From Bremia lactucae (lineage: Eukaryota > Oomycota > Peronosporomycetes > Peronosporales > Peronosporaceae), in assembly GCF_004359215.1 (NCBI RefSeq), contig NC_090615.1:5951323-6014305 (forward strand): DNA of 62,983 bases. The letters are read 5' to 3'. The translations under genes and the position numbers were made by a program. The notes beneath the pieces were generated by a model. The model was not told the DNA's origin, did not search any database, and saw only the letters and a list, made by a program, of their open reading frames with translations. This document shows positions 1 through 11,899 of this stretch, piece by piece; positions within the stretch are counted from its first letter, which is position 1; every line of letters starts with the position of its first letter.

Positions 1-250
1 ACTGTTATCGATGCGCCTGTCGCTAGACGCACCGTCATCCTCGTTGGAGGGATGTCGCGCTCAATATATTTGAGCCTACGAACCTCTAGTGACTGGCGAC
101 GAATAAAGTTATTCGACGCTCCGCAGTCGACTAGGGCTCTGAATGACAAATCATTTGTCACTTTCAACTTGAAGGTGATGAGGGATTCCTCATCACCAGG
201 TGCGAAGACACATAATGATTGTGTGTCTGGAGCAACTTTAGTCAAGAGAT
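1..250 (-). pseudogene. Gypsy element A: retropepsin (protease) fragment
   Basis: The minus strand encodes the active-site stretch LVDCGASNNF (about 95-135), the DCGAS form of the aspartic-protease D-S/T-G motif, followed by RRQSLE and TRMTVRLATGAS. The same segment recurs at 40850-41000 in element C. It lies directly after the Gag of the same element (456-1422) in the usual Gag-protease order and runs off the window edge, so RT and integrase would lie to the left. The Gag upstream is interrupted, so this copy is probably dead. Family assignment is firm; functionality is not expected. Confidence 0.75.
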
Positions 251-455
251 TTGCAAATTCTCATGAGGTTGCTGGATCATCATGGCGTTGCGCCCCTACT
301 GACCCCGACCATTTTTTTGGCAGTCCGCCTCGCTGTTGCGATATCGCAAGAACGTCGGATCCGCGACCGTTGCCCTTTTTTGCATATGGTCCAAAATCAC
401 GTTCAGTACCTTTCGGTGCTGGACGTGGGGCACTACAGTCATGAGCGTAGTGTCC

Positions 456-1422
456 TTATTTTTGACAGCGATGGCAATTCTGCGATCGCTTATTGTTCGG
501 AAAGCGAGCTCTCTCGCTTTCGACGTAAGAGAGGTCCATGAGTTCTGGACCTTTTAATTCGTGTCGTCTTGGTGAACGATATGATGACGAACAAGCTTGA
601 GCCTGTCTCAAGCTAAAGTCCTCCTGTTCCGCATCGGATATTGCTTCTTCAAGCGTATCCAGTTCCAAGCGGAACAGATAGGTCTTTACGGGACCATGGG
701 TAAGACCTTTCATGAACACCGTAATCAACGTGTGTTCATGGAATGGGTTGTTCGTGATACAATTCGCTAAGAGTCGTATGTGCTGGGCATATGCGTGCAC
801 ATCACGCTTGCCTTGCTTGAACTTCACAAGATCTGATCGAGCTCTGAACTCAGCCCTAGGCGGCTCAAACGTCTGTTTGAGCCGGGCTTTAAAAATCTTT
901 AGCGACCCAAAGACATGTGGGTCGCGCAACTTAAGGCCCAATGCCCAAGTTTTGGCAAGACCTGCCGAATTTGACTGAGCAAATGCGACTTGCATTTGCT
1001 CGTCAACGGTGTGACGCGCCCTATGGCATCGTCCAACTCGACAAAAATTCTATAAAGAGGGAGTCTTCTTTGACTCCACTATACTTAGAGATGCCAATTT
1101 TTAAAATTTTCAGACGACGCGTGTGCGTCATCCCAGGTACAGGGTTATGTACCTGTTGTAACCTCAACAGTTCTCCCTGTTAAGAGCCTTGCTGATTAAG
1201 CAAGGCTATCTTTCCCTTCATCTCGTCAAGTTCATGTTGTTTAGACTTAGCGATCGCTAAATGGAGATAATCTCTGTCCAAACTGGACAGCATGGCCAGG
1301 ATGGCATTATTCCCTGCGGTCGAACTCATTCCTTCGACCGCACTCCTTTCTATATAACTTAGAAAGGAAAAGCTGTCACGCGAATCGTGATGCATATTTC
1401 CATTATCATCCAACATGTCCAT
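456..1422 (-). pseudogene. Gypsy element A: Gag, interrupted
   Basis: Two minus-strand reading frames (1422-1180 and 995-456) make a Gag core with FEPPRAEFRAR, KQGKRDVHAYAQHIRLL and LDTLEEAISDAEQEDFSL. The same words occur in the Gags at 49266-49566, 40020-40400 and 30501-30890. The C-terminal CCHC knuckle begins as CHRCQK but a TAA at 456-458 replaces the Leu codon found in the copy at 48867-49088 (CQKLGHYAHEC); the knuckle remainder GHYAHDC follows in frame after the stop. A further break separates the N-terminal from the central part. Gag would package the element RNA. This copy is a pseudogene. Confidence 0.8.
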
Positions 1423-1473
1423 GTTAGATGATTGGAACTGTGGTCCTTAGACGGACTACAAAGTGCTACCAGG

Positions 1474-1909
1474 TGTAACGGGGCACTACGAATTGTACTG
1501 CTTCAGTACAAGTCCACTTTGCACTGCCTCAGTGCGAGTGGTGCCTCACGTTACTTCGCGATCACTAGTGTTTGCAGAGGAAGTCTTCTCCTTATAACAC
1601 TTGCTTTAAAGAGGGTTAAATGAGAACTGTATTATGTAATCAAGTTCTTCTTGTCTACCTACTTAATTATAACTTAATTAAAAACTAATACAAAACATGT
1701 ACTAAAAGTCTTATCTGTTTTTCTCTTTGCGCGCGTCCAGCGCTGACTGGGCCGCGGAGAAAGTAGATAAAGTGGTCTGTCTATATCTACCAATGGATAA
1801 GCCTTTAGAATATTACCATGTAAAGTAATATTCTCAAAGTATTATCCACCTTAAAGATAATATATTATTTAACAATCTTTAATTTCATGTAACGATACAC
1901 CTAGTTACA
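1474..1909 (-). mobile_element. LTR of Gypsy element A (family 1), 436 bp
   Basis: It starts TGTAACGGGGCACTACG and ends CTAGTTACA, the terminal inverted words shared by LTRs of this window. The copy at 50003-50377 aligns along its length. It lies upstream of the minus-strand Gag, so it is the 5' LTR of element A. The 1452-1473 stretch just inside it reads on the minus strand as TGGTAGCACTTTGTAGTCC, the expected primer-binding position; the first eight bases fit the 3' end of initiator tRNA-Met, the rest does not, so the primer is uncertain. Confidence 0.8.
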
Positions 1910-3548
1910 CAAACCCTCTCTAAATTCATGCGGATTGTATCAACCTACCCAATGCGCGACAGGGACGGTAAGCAATGAGGTGCTTTACATATTTGTATAC
2001 TTATAGATTTATGTCAGCACTGTGGGAAGGAACTACTTTGAGACTTATATGTTTTAGAGAAAAATGTTATTCCACCCCGCCATTTGGTTATTTCCACTCT
2101 TATGAATTGCGCTTGGCATATTTTTACATAAGCGGAAAATATCATTGCGTTGATCTACTGTCCAATATCCTTACGAATTGTAAATAAGCGAAATTACCAC
2201 TCAATATCAACGGATCGAAAAGAAAGCACACGCTTCGAAGTCGAGGCCTGTAACGCCCTTTCCACATTTGCTGCCCTTTTTTTCGTTCGGCGTCTGACAT
2301 TTGGAATGCAGAAATGTCAACTTCTATTTGCATTTGGATGCCATGTAGGTGACCTCGCGGCTCAGCCGAATCTCGTCGCGCGTCGTAAACGTAAATTTGC
2401 GTTTCGGATTCTTCTTCCAAATGATGCCAGCAGCTTGCCTTGTTGTCATAAAACGCGAAACGGCAAATTTCTTTATAAGCACAAAGCGCTAGAAGCCCAA
2501 GACCGTATCCACGAGGCCTTCCTGGCAATCAAATTTGGTAGAGGGCAAATATTCGCACGGGTAGCTGACAGATACGACCATCTCGGGGAAGCAAATTCAA
2601 AAGTCGCTACATGATTTGCCGCGGCGTCATCAACATCCGTCTGTTCGAGAAACTGCGTCAACCACATCGAGTAAAATTGCTTGGCCGTTGCCAAATTACG
2701 GGCCTTCCAATCTTCTGACGAACGTACAGTCTGCGATAGTTTGGTCCTTGTCGAGATTGAATGGTACTACTGGGTAGAGGTTTCAATGTGCTCACACGTC
2801 CAACCTGTGGGTCCCATTAGGTGTATTGTTGAAGTTTTCATTGAGTTGCTGATTGAAGCATTCTGAACGGCTTGCTGCACCATCTCGACTCATATATCGC
2901 ACTCGATGCTCGAACCCGTGTACATTGCTAAGATCTTGTTAATTGTCGTAGTTGTAAGCCCGCCATTCGATCGGTTAAGATCACACGAGGCATCTGTAAT
3001 TGTCTTTGTGTCCGACCTAGCCGCTACTAGTTTTACGCTTATGAAAATTATGCGAAGCACAATACATAATGCTTTCTATTGGCTACTAAAAATCAAGTTG
3101 GCAGCGACGGTCATTTATATTTGCATGGGGTGGAAACAACCAAATGGTGGCATGGAACATTTTCCATATTAATACATTTTAACTGTTGCGGGGTGTCCCG
3201 TTGCATTATATAATAATTTCCTAATGAGGCTATATGTACATTGCTAGTTGCACCGCCCCCCCCCTCGACCCATAGCCAATCCTTCCTTACCAGTTATACC
3301 CCCCCCCCGATCATTGCCAATCAAAACGCACTAAATATTAATGCGCCCTTCTAAATCATCTTTCGACAATTTAATGTCTTTGCTTGCTTTTGACACGCCG
3401 CCACTCGTGACGACAAATCTCTTTTCACACCGATCCGAATATCCATAATTCGTCCGCGATCGAAGAGGTTTCGCCAAGATCTGCTGCATGAGCGTCACAA
3501 AACACAACAACATAAATGAGCTTTTGAAGCGTCATAAAACACGCTAAC
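1910..3548. other. Intergenic stretch with unrecognised decayed coding traces
   Basis: No gene is supported. Minus-strand frames between 2694 and 2142 have a protein-like composition (for example YSMWLTQFLEQTDVDDAAAN at about 2600-2690), but they change frame and match no family I recognise. At 3177-3310 there is a GGGGTGTCCCGTTGCA LTR-end remnant followed by two poly-C runs. At 3331-3513 a short minus ORF has no recognisable content. Confidence 0.4.
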
Positions 3549-4056
3549 TGTAACAAGGCACCTTCCACAAGTCCTGATCAGTACAAGTAAACTTTGCACT
3601 GATTACAGTGTAGGTGATGTGCCTCGAAACTTCACGTACACAAGAGTATAGAGTAAAGTTTCTACGTAGCTAAAGGGCTTTAGCTACCAAAGGTAATTCA
3701 AAGGATTTGAAGTAAAGAGAAGTAAAACTGTATAAATATATGTGGCTTCCTACGTAACGATCTTCCAATTACTACTAAGCTTATTATATTCATATCAAAC
3801 TAAGTATGGCGTCTCCTTGCGCACCGCACTATCGTGTCTTATAACGATTGACGGGGTGGATTTAGACTTCAATCAACCAATCAATAGAGGTAATGTCTAT
3901 AGCATAAATATAATCTAATTATCTAGAAAGAACGTTGGAACTTTTTGAGTCAAAATTAATATCGATAATAATTTTGTACTTCTTTGTTTATTTCCTCTTA
4001 TATGAAAGAAATAGTATTATCCCTCTCATAGGAAATGATAGGGTCACCCCGTTACA
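3549..4056 (-). mobile_element. 3' LTR of element B (family 2)
   Basis: 508 bp with ends TGTAACAAGGCACC and CACCCCGTTACA. Read on the minus strand it begins TGTAACGGGGTGACCC. Immediately inside it, at 4057-4070, the minus strand reads as a purine run (GAGGGGGGTGA), the polypurine tract that primes plus-strand DNA synthesis and that fixes this as the 3' LTR of a minus-strand element. Related family-2 LTRs lie at 7253-7650, 16628-17086, 31455-31705, 38974-39489, 47196-47430 and 50630-50965. Confidence 0.8.
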
Positions 4057-4134
4057 TCACCCCCCTCAACCAACAGTCACTATAGTGTCTGATGTAGGGT
4101 GACAGGAAAGATTTTTTTATCTTTCCCTGTAATT

Positions 4135-5790
4135 TGCACGACGAATAAGTCTGTGTACGTGACCCGTGGGATCAGTGTAGCTGCCAGTAAGGCAAATGCT
4201 TCAGTAGACGCTAATGTATCTACCATTAGCGGAGGTGACACATCCCGGCGGGGGATGTGTCACTTCCAACGGGAGTAGGAGGTGATTGGAACATGTCATC
4301 TGTTGATAATATTGCAGGCGACGGTTACAAGCCACCTGCTACACCAACTTTAAGTGACTGGCCAAGTCACCGGCATCGCCCGCCTCAGTATCTATTGTAA
4401 CGGCTGCCGGATTGCCGGGGCCAGTCCATTAGACCTTTGGGCTCTAATGTGACGACCAGAAAGGTGATGACAAGGTTGTTCGACTCGTCAGACCTCTTTG
4501 GTGGCGAGCCATCATCAGATGACTTCGTGGGCGATGACCACTCTGGTGACATTTTTATGCATCGCTTGGAACTAAGTGGTCGCGAAGTGAAGAGTGCTGC
4601 TGGTGGTCCTAGTTTGCATCACCAGAAAATAAGTGATGCTAGGGATCGCCCCCGGGCCACGTTTACGTTAACGTTAACATGAGCCCACAGGATAGGGACC
4701 GCAATACGTTGCAATACGCTCCTGCTAAAAGGTCTTGGCAACCCTCTAAAGGAAACCTCATTGATATGACCAACTATCAATATCATCTTCCTTCACAAGC
4801 CTGATGATGATGAGATGGAATTCTTCATCGATGTCTTTTACCGGCATCTATGGTACACTTGCAATCAGGCAAAGGCTGTCAAACCTTCGTTACAAGCTTG
4901 GACAGCCTTTGTACAGAATGTACAAAACATAGGCCGTGATGTCTGGCTTGACAAGCTTAATGCTTTCCGTGAACGGTTCGAAAAGCGGATCGTAGTCAGT
5001 GCACGCTACAAGTTGCATCGTTTGTCTAAAAGAGGCAGTTTTTTTGCCTCTCGTGGGGGACTCATGCACAAGCTGTTTTAAGTGTGCAGTTCATGCATGA
5101 CCTTAAGAAAGCATTTTGCCTGAAAGGCCCCCATTGAAGGACGATCATCTGTCACGAGATGCGTCAAAAGATTGAGAGCCTTCAATCCTTTTACTAGCGC
5201 GGGAAGCGCTCGTTCTCCGATGGACATTCTGTCGAGGAGGATGCGTATTGTCGTACTAACCAATATGTCCATCACCAGCTGGGAATGAGGTCCCCAACTA
5301 TTATGCGAGGGTGGATGCTCTCACCAACGAACGAGATAACTCGTTTGAACCCCCTTTACCTCACGGTGGTTTAAGAAGCTTTTAACATGAAACCGCCTCT
5401 CACCACCGAAATCCGTCAATGGATGGGGAGAGGGGGGAAAAATCGAGTTCGCCTTGTTTGACGGACCCGAATCAACATCGTTATCACGCCCTCTATTTTT
5501 TCAGGGAGGACATTGATCACGAGCGATCCCGTCACCGCGGCGACGGTAAATAATTTTTCTCGTGACCAGTTGAGAAATTGTGCGAGGTTGCGACTGATCA
5601 ACTGGCAAACAAAAGAACACATCAGTCTCTTCAAAATGAGCTGGTGACAGCTCGTCAGAAAATCTCTTCCTTGGATGAAAGAGTGGATCGTCTGGCTCAT
5701 GTATATTAGACTCCTTTCCGATATTATAAGGCTTTGGCTCGAGACGATCAGGCTTTGGCGGATGGCCTTGATCGTTCCTGTGTAATCCGG
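4135..5790 (+). pseudogene. Element B extra ORF, antisense to pol (decayed)
   Basis: Translated pieces align in order with the antisense ORF of element C. N-terminal TNKSVYVTR and SKANASVDANVS (4138-4235), then MSSVDNIAGDGYKPPATP (4294-4350), KVMTRLFDSSDLFGGEPSSD (4461-4520), EMEFFIDVFYRH and VWLDKLNAFRERFEKR (4812-5000), NSFEPPLPHGG (about 5340-5375), and a coiled-coil-like end with ARQKISSLDERVDRL and ALARDDQALADGLDR (5650-5780). Several stops and frame changes interrupt it. The start lies about 80 bp inside the 3' LTR and the end overlaps the integrase C-terminus on the other strand. Function unknown. Confidence 0.55.
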
Positions 5791-7010
5791 AACTGGAATA
5801 AGCCTTGTACAGATGGTACGGAGGAGACGCTCAATATATAACGTAGGATGCGTGCGCATTTTACGAGACAGCTCGATTGTGTAGGCATTGCTTTAGCGAT
5901 GCAGTACACGAAACGGGGTCGATACAGCTGGGCAGTAATTTATTACTTTCTACATTCGTCACTACATGTTTTGGTAGGTTTACCGTAGACAGTAGGACTA
6001 GGTCAATATTTTAAAATGAAGTATGTTTGTTCTTCTATTTTTTCATTGTTCGGTTTCTGTCGGTCGACCGCATTTGCAATGAAATTCTATATTAAATAGA
6101 TCACTGCTTCTCTAGCCAACAGGAAATCACCTGCTGACTGGGTTTTATTTTTGCTTTCAGTGTGACCGACTGGCACAGACGAAATATCAATCTCTTCATT
6201 ATTGAGTGTATATTCGCTATTATTTAATTATATTTTAATCGATGCTGAGTCTAACAGCATCGTTATCGAAGTCAGTAATATCATTATTGTTATTGCTGAG
6301 TTCGTTCACTTCAATGTTGATCAAATCAACATTGGTATCCTTCGCATTGGCCTTAGTGCTAATGCGTGATGAGCAAGAGCTAGAAGGTTCTTTGCTCAAG
6401 CGAGTCCCTCCCTTATTTGAACAAGAATCGCCTTCAAACAAGATGGGTATAAGTGGGTGGCGTAAGCCATTTACGAAAATGGTGTATGCTTTGTAGAAGC
6501 ATGCGCCGAGTTGTTATTAGCAAATTCTAGCATCGGCAAGAACTCTCTCTAATTCTTAACTTAGTAGACGTATCCGCGAAGTATCTCTTTGAGAATACGG
6601 TTTGCTCGCTCCGTCTGACCATCTATTCTATGATCATCCGAAGTTTACATTTTCAATTGTGTCATAAGTGATTTCAACACAATTTGCCAAAATTCCGCCA
6701 TTAATCTAGGGTTTCGATCTAAACCCAGTTTGCTGGGCAACCAATGGACTATATTTATAGTGTTAGCAAAGACACGATCACAGCCTTTGGCTGTGATCGA
6801 CTCCAGTACTGCAGCAAGATGTAGAATTTTACTGAACAGATCAAAACAAACAGGAATACCATTTTTCGTATGTTCGTTGTCGGAAATTCCGAAGACGAAG
6901 TCCATGGATACAGACTGCCAGAACAGGCAGAGGTTGTAATGGAGCACGAGAGGCTAGTTGCGTTGACGCAATCCGTGAAGAAGTTTATGAGTGCTACCAT
7001 AATGGGGCAT
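5416..7010 (-). pseudogene. Element B: integrase remnant
   Basis: Minus-strand frames give the catalytic-core part SMDFVFGISDNEHTKNG followed by FDLFSKILHLAAVLESITAK (6947-6720, two frames) and the integrase C-terminal part with MRTHPTLYIERL (5859 downward), the usual RMRTHPTFYVGRLRPYH motif that follows the GPF-type domain. Integrase would insert the cDNA. Stops and frameshifts make it non-functional. Its last 400 bp lie opposite the end of the extra ORF. Confidence 0.7.
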
Positions 7011-7252
7011 CTTAGTTAAGTCAGCTTTGCATAGTGATGCTGTTGACTGTGCACTCAATTAAAAAAGGGGATCTTGAAGATCCCGAGCACATTCAAGCAA
7101 ATGTAAAGGGCCAAATATTTGCAAGTGGAGTCTAAAGCTGACAATGTGCGCATACTTTAATGACCGCGGGCTTTTCTTGTCTTATAGTCACTATAAGAAT
7201 TAATTTGAGGCTAATATGATACATGGCAAACATACTACAAAGTGCTCCCAGG

Positions 7253-7650
7253 TGTAACGAGGCATCTTCACGCACACAAAGGTGAAGAGAAAGATTTCTT
7301 ATGAAGCTAAGAGTATTTAGCTCAAAAGGTCTAGACGAAGGCTATAGAATAGAGAAAAGTAAAGCTGTACTATATTTTTTGTTTCCTACGTAATGATCTT
7401 CTATTTACTACTGAGCTTATTTTATTAAAAACTAACTAAGAATGGCGCCTCCTCGCGCACCGAACAATCGTATCTTATACCGATTGGCGGGTTTATTTAG
7501 ACTTGAATCACCCAATTAATAGAGCTAATGTCTAATTGCATCAATACTATCCAATTTGGAAATATTGGAACTGTTGAAGTCAAAATCAACAACGATAATA
7601 ATGTTGTACTTCTTTATTTATTTCCCCTCCTAGAAGATAATATTTATTAT
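7253..7650 (-). mobile_element. 5' LTR of element B (family 2), eroded
   Basis: It begins TGTAACGAGGCATCTTCACG at 7253 and shows the family-2 landmarks: GGCGCCTCCTCGCGCACCG, ATTGGCGGG and the TTGTACTTCTTTATTTATTTCC stretch also seen at 3960-4000 and 16985-17070. The outer end is lost somewhere near 7650. The PBS-like sequence lies at 7231-7252. Confidence 0.65.
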
Positions 7651-9364
7651 TCCGCCGATAGTTTCTGATCTAAAGAAAAAAACAAGGCCAAATGTAGCCG
7701 AATGAAAAAAGCTATCTTTTTGTCTGGTTGTCGTACACACCATGGTTGCGTGTAAAGGTTCCCCGAAATGAAGTCCCTTCTGTGCGATTGACTTTTAATG
7801 AAGATATGATCGCTCGCTAGGAATTTACAAGCGCTTTACGCGCTATTTAACGTCTTTTAAAACATTTTAGAAATTAGCTAGATTTGAAACGGTTCATCGA
7901 TAAACAAATGCCCGATATGTATTTCTTATCACTTTGCAGTATATTTAGCCATGTCTTGTAAACAGTATGACTGCGATCAGTAGTAAAACTTTCAGACATG
8001 ATATCTAGTATTTCGCACCTTTGATTATACTGTGTTCCGTTGCTTCAACATGAATTCATTCATTTATTCGAGCGTGTGAGCCGAGATCTTGCTGAGCTCA
8101 AAATATTATCCATGCGTACGATCTCTAATATTTGATGAATACACAAAGAAATGAGTGTTTGGTGACAGGGATTGATTTTCGCACTAATCTAGAGCAGAGC
8201 TTGACTTGAAAAGCTTGAATAATAAGTTGTTTAAGATCAAATATTATCCTTGTAGCACAATATTTTGTGCCTGACACGAGTTCGCTACAGGACGAAATCT
8301 GGACATGAAATATCAATGTTCGATGTCAAAATTGGGTAAGTCACTTACCATCCTGTACAATAAAGTATTGTTCAGGAGCACTAGAATTGGCGCTTGAAGA
8401 AGCCAAGTGTTCATTTAGTCGAAGACTATCGATTGAGTATTACACGGTACCCTTTCTAAAGAGAAGAGACGGCGATCAAGCTAAGTAAGTAAGTTTTGCT
8501 TTAAATTTGTGAGCATTTGGATCTCAAAAAAAATTGTTGATTTTATTCCGCTTTTGGATCCGATCACTTCACATTGGCTCGGTGTCGACTCATTGTAATC
8601 GACAATGAGCGACGGATCTGCATCTTAATCGTGAAAGTGAGATGGATCATTCAGTCTAGTTAATGCGACAGCAGCAGCAGCTGTCGACATTGTAATTATG
8701 GCACTGAGCGACATCGGCGTGTTAACGTGGCGCGTGCGCTTCTTGCGTGGTTGAGTCTGTATCATTGCAGACGAGCCAGCAGCCTCTTTAAATGGCATAT
8801 GTTTCCATGCTCTTAGATTTGCTTAGATACCACACTACTGTAAAAAGGATTTGGGAGCTCTTCTGTTCCAGACACACATTAACAAAAATTGTCGAAGAAA
8901 TTTTGCAACTCATCATTGCACTCTATAACACCGCCAAAGTGCACGACAAGCTTCGGCACATCCATCAGGTTATTTAGGCCTGCTTATACACAAAGCATCA
9001 CTATAAAACGATTGTACGAATTCTGCCTTGGATGGGAACATATCCGCAACCAGTCACTGAATTGTCGTCGGTGCATTTAATAGTTCACGTGTCGTCGTCG
9101 TCGCAAGCCACTCCAAAAGTTCCATTCTGCGTTTTAGTAGCAGTTATTGGGCCGCTTTCGATCCATCAAGGCGTCGGTTCATGAAGTTTGATTACGTACA
9201 TCTCTGCCATTTTATTCAGCATGGCCTTCTTAAGGAATTGGAAATTTCGTAGAAATCGTTGCCGATCCAGCGACCCCTGTTGCCTCGTAATGCAATCACT
9301 CTTAATGTAACATTCGATCTCCCTGTGGGATTTCATAGGTGACTGAGTTGAGATCACATTCTCG
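7651..9364. other. AT-rich stretch without recognisable genes
   Basis: Only short ORFs under 70 codons occur and none resembles a known family. A run of CAG/CTG-like triplets (GCAGCAGCAGCAGC near 8670) is the only low-complexity feature noticed. It lies between the outer end of element B and Copia remnants, and probably consists of eroded transposon sequence. Confidence 0.4.
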
Positions 9365-10245
9365 CACACCCTCGGTGGAGATTATGTAAAGCCTAAGTCA
9401 AGGTGCTACCGTAAAGCTAAATGTATAGCTGAGTGTTTGATGAATTTAACTTGCCACACTTTGATCCGTTGCCTTGGCCTCTCCTGTGTCTTTCTAATGA
9501 ACAGCCGCTGTGCCTAATCAGTCGTCGTATTTCCAAGAGTCGCGCCGCGTCCCAAGGGTCGGCACCTCCCCAACACTCCTTCCCGGGATGTATTTACACC
9601 AGGGACATTATCTCGTGTAGCTTGCGTAGTCGCGGAGCAGCAAATGCATTGGTGAGCACGTCAGCCTGCATCATACTCGACTTTCAGTACACCTCCTTCA
9701 GCACCCTCCTGGTGCTTATATATATTGAGAAATTGTGTCGCATTGCTGTACGTTTAGCTCCCCCTGAGCTATTCTCGCCGGTAATCTGTTTAATAGCCGC
9801 CTCGTTGTCGACGGGCATTATCATTGAAGCTTCTATCTTGATTCGGATTTTATTAAGCTGTTCACACGTCCCTAGTAGCCTACTCACCACGATTGAGCCC
9901 GCTATAAACTCTGCTTCCATCGTAGTTAGGGCCACACTTTGCTTGCTATTTGCAAACTCACCCCACGGGTATCCGGTTCATGTACAACACACCACTACTG
10001 ACAGATTTTCGATTCTTGCGGTCCACCACATAATCCGCATCGTTGTATCCTTCGAGTGTTACGCTTCCGTTCTTGGACTTAACATCATCGCCCTTCAACA
10101 AAAAAGATAAAATCATCGTTCCTTTTTGATATTTTGCGATCTGCTTAGCATATTGCCAATTGCACTCACATGGCGCATTAGCTAGCTCAGTGCGCGGCAA
10201 ATGAGGTGTCAGTTCTCGCGCAGCGCACCATAGCAAGCTTCAGAT
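9365..10245 (-). mobile_element. Copia 3' end: RT/RNase H fragment plus 3' LTR
   Basis: The minus strand encodes LEGYNDADYVVDRKNRKSVS (10236-9958) and, in another frame, ALTTMEAEFIA and NEAAIKQI (9935-9684), the DADW..DRKDRKST and LST-EAEY motifs of the Copia RNase H. The stretch then reads MMQADVLTNAFAAPRL, the usual Copia C-terminus. A purine run and TGTTGGGGAGGTGCC (about 9577 downward) mark the start of a 3' LTR that ends near 9365; a related LTR lies at 16200-16545. The 5' part is absent. Degenerate. Confidence 0.7.
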
Positions 10246-10282
10246 CAACGACTGGAATGCCCTCAAAGCTAAACGCCCTTAA

Positions 10283-10577
10283 TGTTGTAAACGATGCTAT
10301 AAGAGGGCGTCTCGAACAGAAAAGGAATCACCGATGCCAGAACACCGGTAGATACCGGTAGGCAAGTATGCCATTGGTAATCGTTATAGTCTCCGACGGC
10401 GGTTGTTTGACGGTGGTTGTGTTGGGATGACGTCAAAGGCTTCTGGAAGGTTCTAGGAGATCTGAATGGCTAAGAGTAATGAGTGGCTTAGAGGTAGAAA
10501 ATAGTTTGGCGAACTAAGAACGTTTAATAAATTTACTTTGCATTTTGCCAACTAGTGCTCACTTGATATTTTCATTA
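10283..10577 (+). repeat. 5' LTR of the Copia element
   Basis: About 295 bp, starting TGTTGTAAACG. It is preceded by the target-site copy CTTAA and followed by the primer-binding stretch GGTTATAAGCCCAAGACC. It aligns with 13729-14024 throughout, with scattered substitutions, indicating an insertion that is not recent. Confidence 0.8.
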
Positions 10578-10629
10578 GGTTATAAGCCCAAGACCAACTG
10601 ACTCTGCTGCCCCTGCCCCATCCCTCGCT

Positions 10630-11345
10630 CTTGCAATGAGAAATTCTGTGGCTACGACCACCCGTATCAACAAATTTGACGGTGCAAACTTCCATCTGTG
10701 GAAATTCAAGATGCAGATCGTGTTGAAACAGCGGGACTTATGGGATGTGGTGAGCGGGGAGGTGAAGCCTGAGCACCTGTCGAACCCGATGAACCAGGCG
10801 ACTTAAAAGCGAAGTCTCGCAAGGCCATGGAGATAATTGGTCTTGCCATGAAGGATTCGCAGCTGCCTTTAATTCGATCGGCTAATGGCGCACAGATGCA
10901 CAGTCGCATCTGGAGGGGCATTTTGAGAAGAAGAGTTTGGCCAAACATCATTTTTTACGTCGGCGTTTCAACACGACGATGATACACGGAGGTGATGATG
11001 TGCTACAGCATATCAACAAGATCAAGACGCTGGCGCAGCAGCTCGACGCAACGTGCGCTTCGGTCAGCAAAGACGATTTAGTCATCGCGCTTCTCGTAAG
11101 TTTAAGCGAGTCATAAGTGCTCCTAATTACGGCATTGGAGTCAAGACCCGACTTTTTATCGTGAAAGCTTGTGACATCTCGGCTACTGCATGAAGATATG
11201 AAACGCAAGGAACAACGTGATGGCGTCGAAGGAGCCGCACAAGGGCAAGGACAAGCGTTTATAACAACAGACAACGGGTGGCGTGAGGAAACGCCAACCA
11301 TCAATTAAGGTCAGTAGTGCCCGTCACTACTGCAGTAAGCAAGGT
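10630..11345 (+). pseudogene. Copia Gag remnant
   Basis: The plus strand reads TTRINKFDGANFHLWKFKMQ then VLKQRDLWDVVSGEVKPEHL (10659-10785), the classical Copia Gag start. Further on, in another frame, come GGDDVLQHINKIKTLAQQLD and SKDDLVIALL (10990-11095) of the UBN2-type Gag core. Stops (for example after SNPMNQAT near 10803) and frameshifts break it. The zinc-knuckle region near 11320 is eroded. Confidence 0.75.
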
Positions 11346-11489
11346 TAGATTGCTAAGTGCCCGGTGAAAATTCGTGTAAACACAGATCGACAACGCACTC
11401 CACAGCGTGCTAATATCGCGCAGAGCGAAGAAGACTCTGGTGATTTTCTTTTCTCGGTTGGTTGAAATTCAAGAGCCATTAAGACGAGG

Positions 11490-11700
11490 TGTGTGTGGCT
11501 GGTAGACTCAGGTGCGATGCAGCACATGAAGTTTTCAAAAGAGTTCATGAAAAACCACAAGCACATTTCTCCGGTTGATGTTCATCTCGCAAACAACGGT
11601 GTCGTTCAAGCAATCGGGACCGGTGACATTGTGATGTCGATGAAGACACCACGTGGAATCAAGAAAGGTGTGCATTGCGGAGTATGATACATTCCGAAGG
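11490..11700 (+). pseudogene. Copia protease remnant
   Basis: MWLVDSGAMQHM at 11493-11528 is the aspartic-protease active site (WLVDSGASSHM in intact elements). It is followed by VDVHLANNGVVQAIGTGDI, the flap-side segment. A TGA after GVHCGV ends the frame at 11687; GYIPKVSRNVFSVERFT continues in another frame. Not functional. Confidence 0.8.
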
Positions 11701-11899
11701 TTTCGCGCAATGTTTTCTCAGTTGAACGTTTCACAAAGGACGTTGGACCGGTCACGTTTGAGAGCGATAGCTGCTTTGTTAAAGCAAAAGGACTGCAACT
11801 GAAGCTTGGATCCCGTGAGGGTAAAGGCCTGTTCAAGCTGTGCATGAAGCCTGACACTATAGACAAGCTCGTCGGGATGCTATAGGGACGCCACTTCGT

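Larger units (their letters stand above)
3549..7650 (-). mobile_element. Gypsy element B, internally deleted, both LTRs present
   Basis: A minus-strand element: 5' LTR at about 7650-7253, PBS-like TGGGAGCACTTTGTAG just inside it (7231-7252), integrase pieces (about 7010-5416), an antisense extra ORF (4135-5790), a polypurine tract and the 3' LTR (4056-3549). Gag, protease, RT and RNase H are missing, so the left part of the internal region was lost between about 7250 and 7020. The integrase is broken by stops. It is non-autonomous and old: the two LTRs have clearly diverged. Confidence 0.75.

Noticed and set aside
2142..2694. Possible protein gene on the minus strand
   Set aside because: Frames change twice within 550 bp, no start or splice pattern joins them, and no family is recognisable.
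9433..10110. 225-codon plus-strand ORF
   Set aside because: It is the complement of the Copia RNase H and LTR on the minus strand, which carry recognisable motifs.
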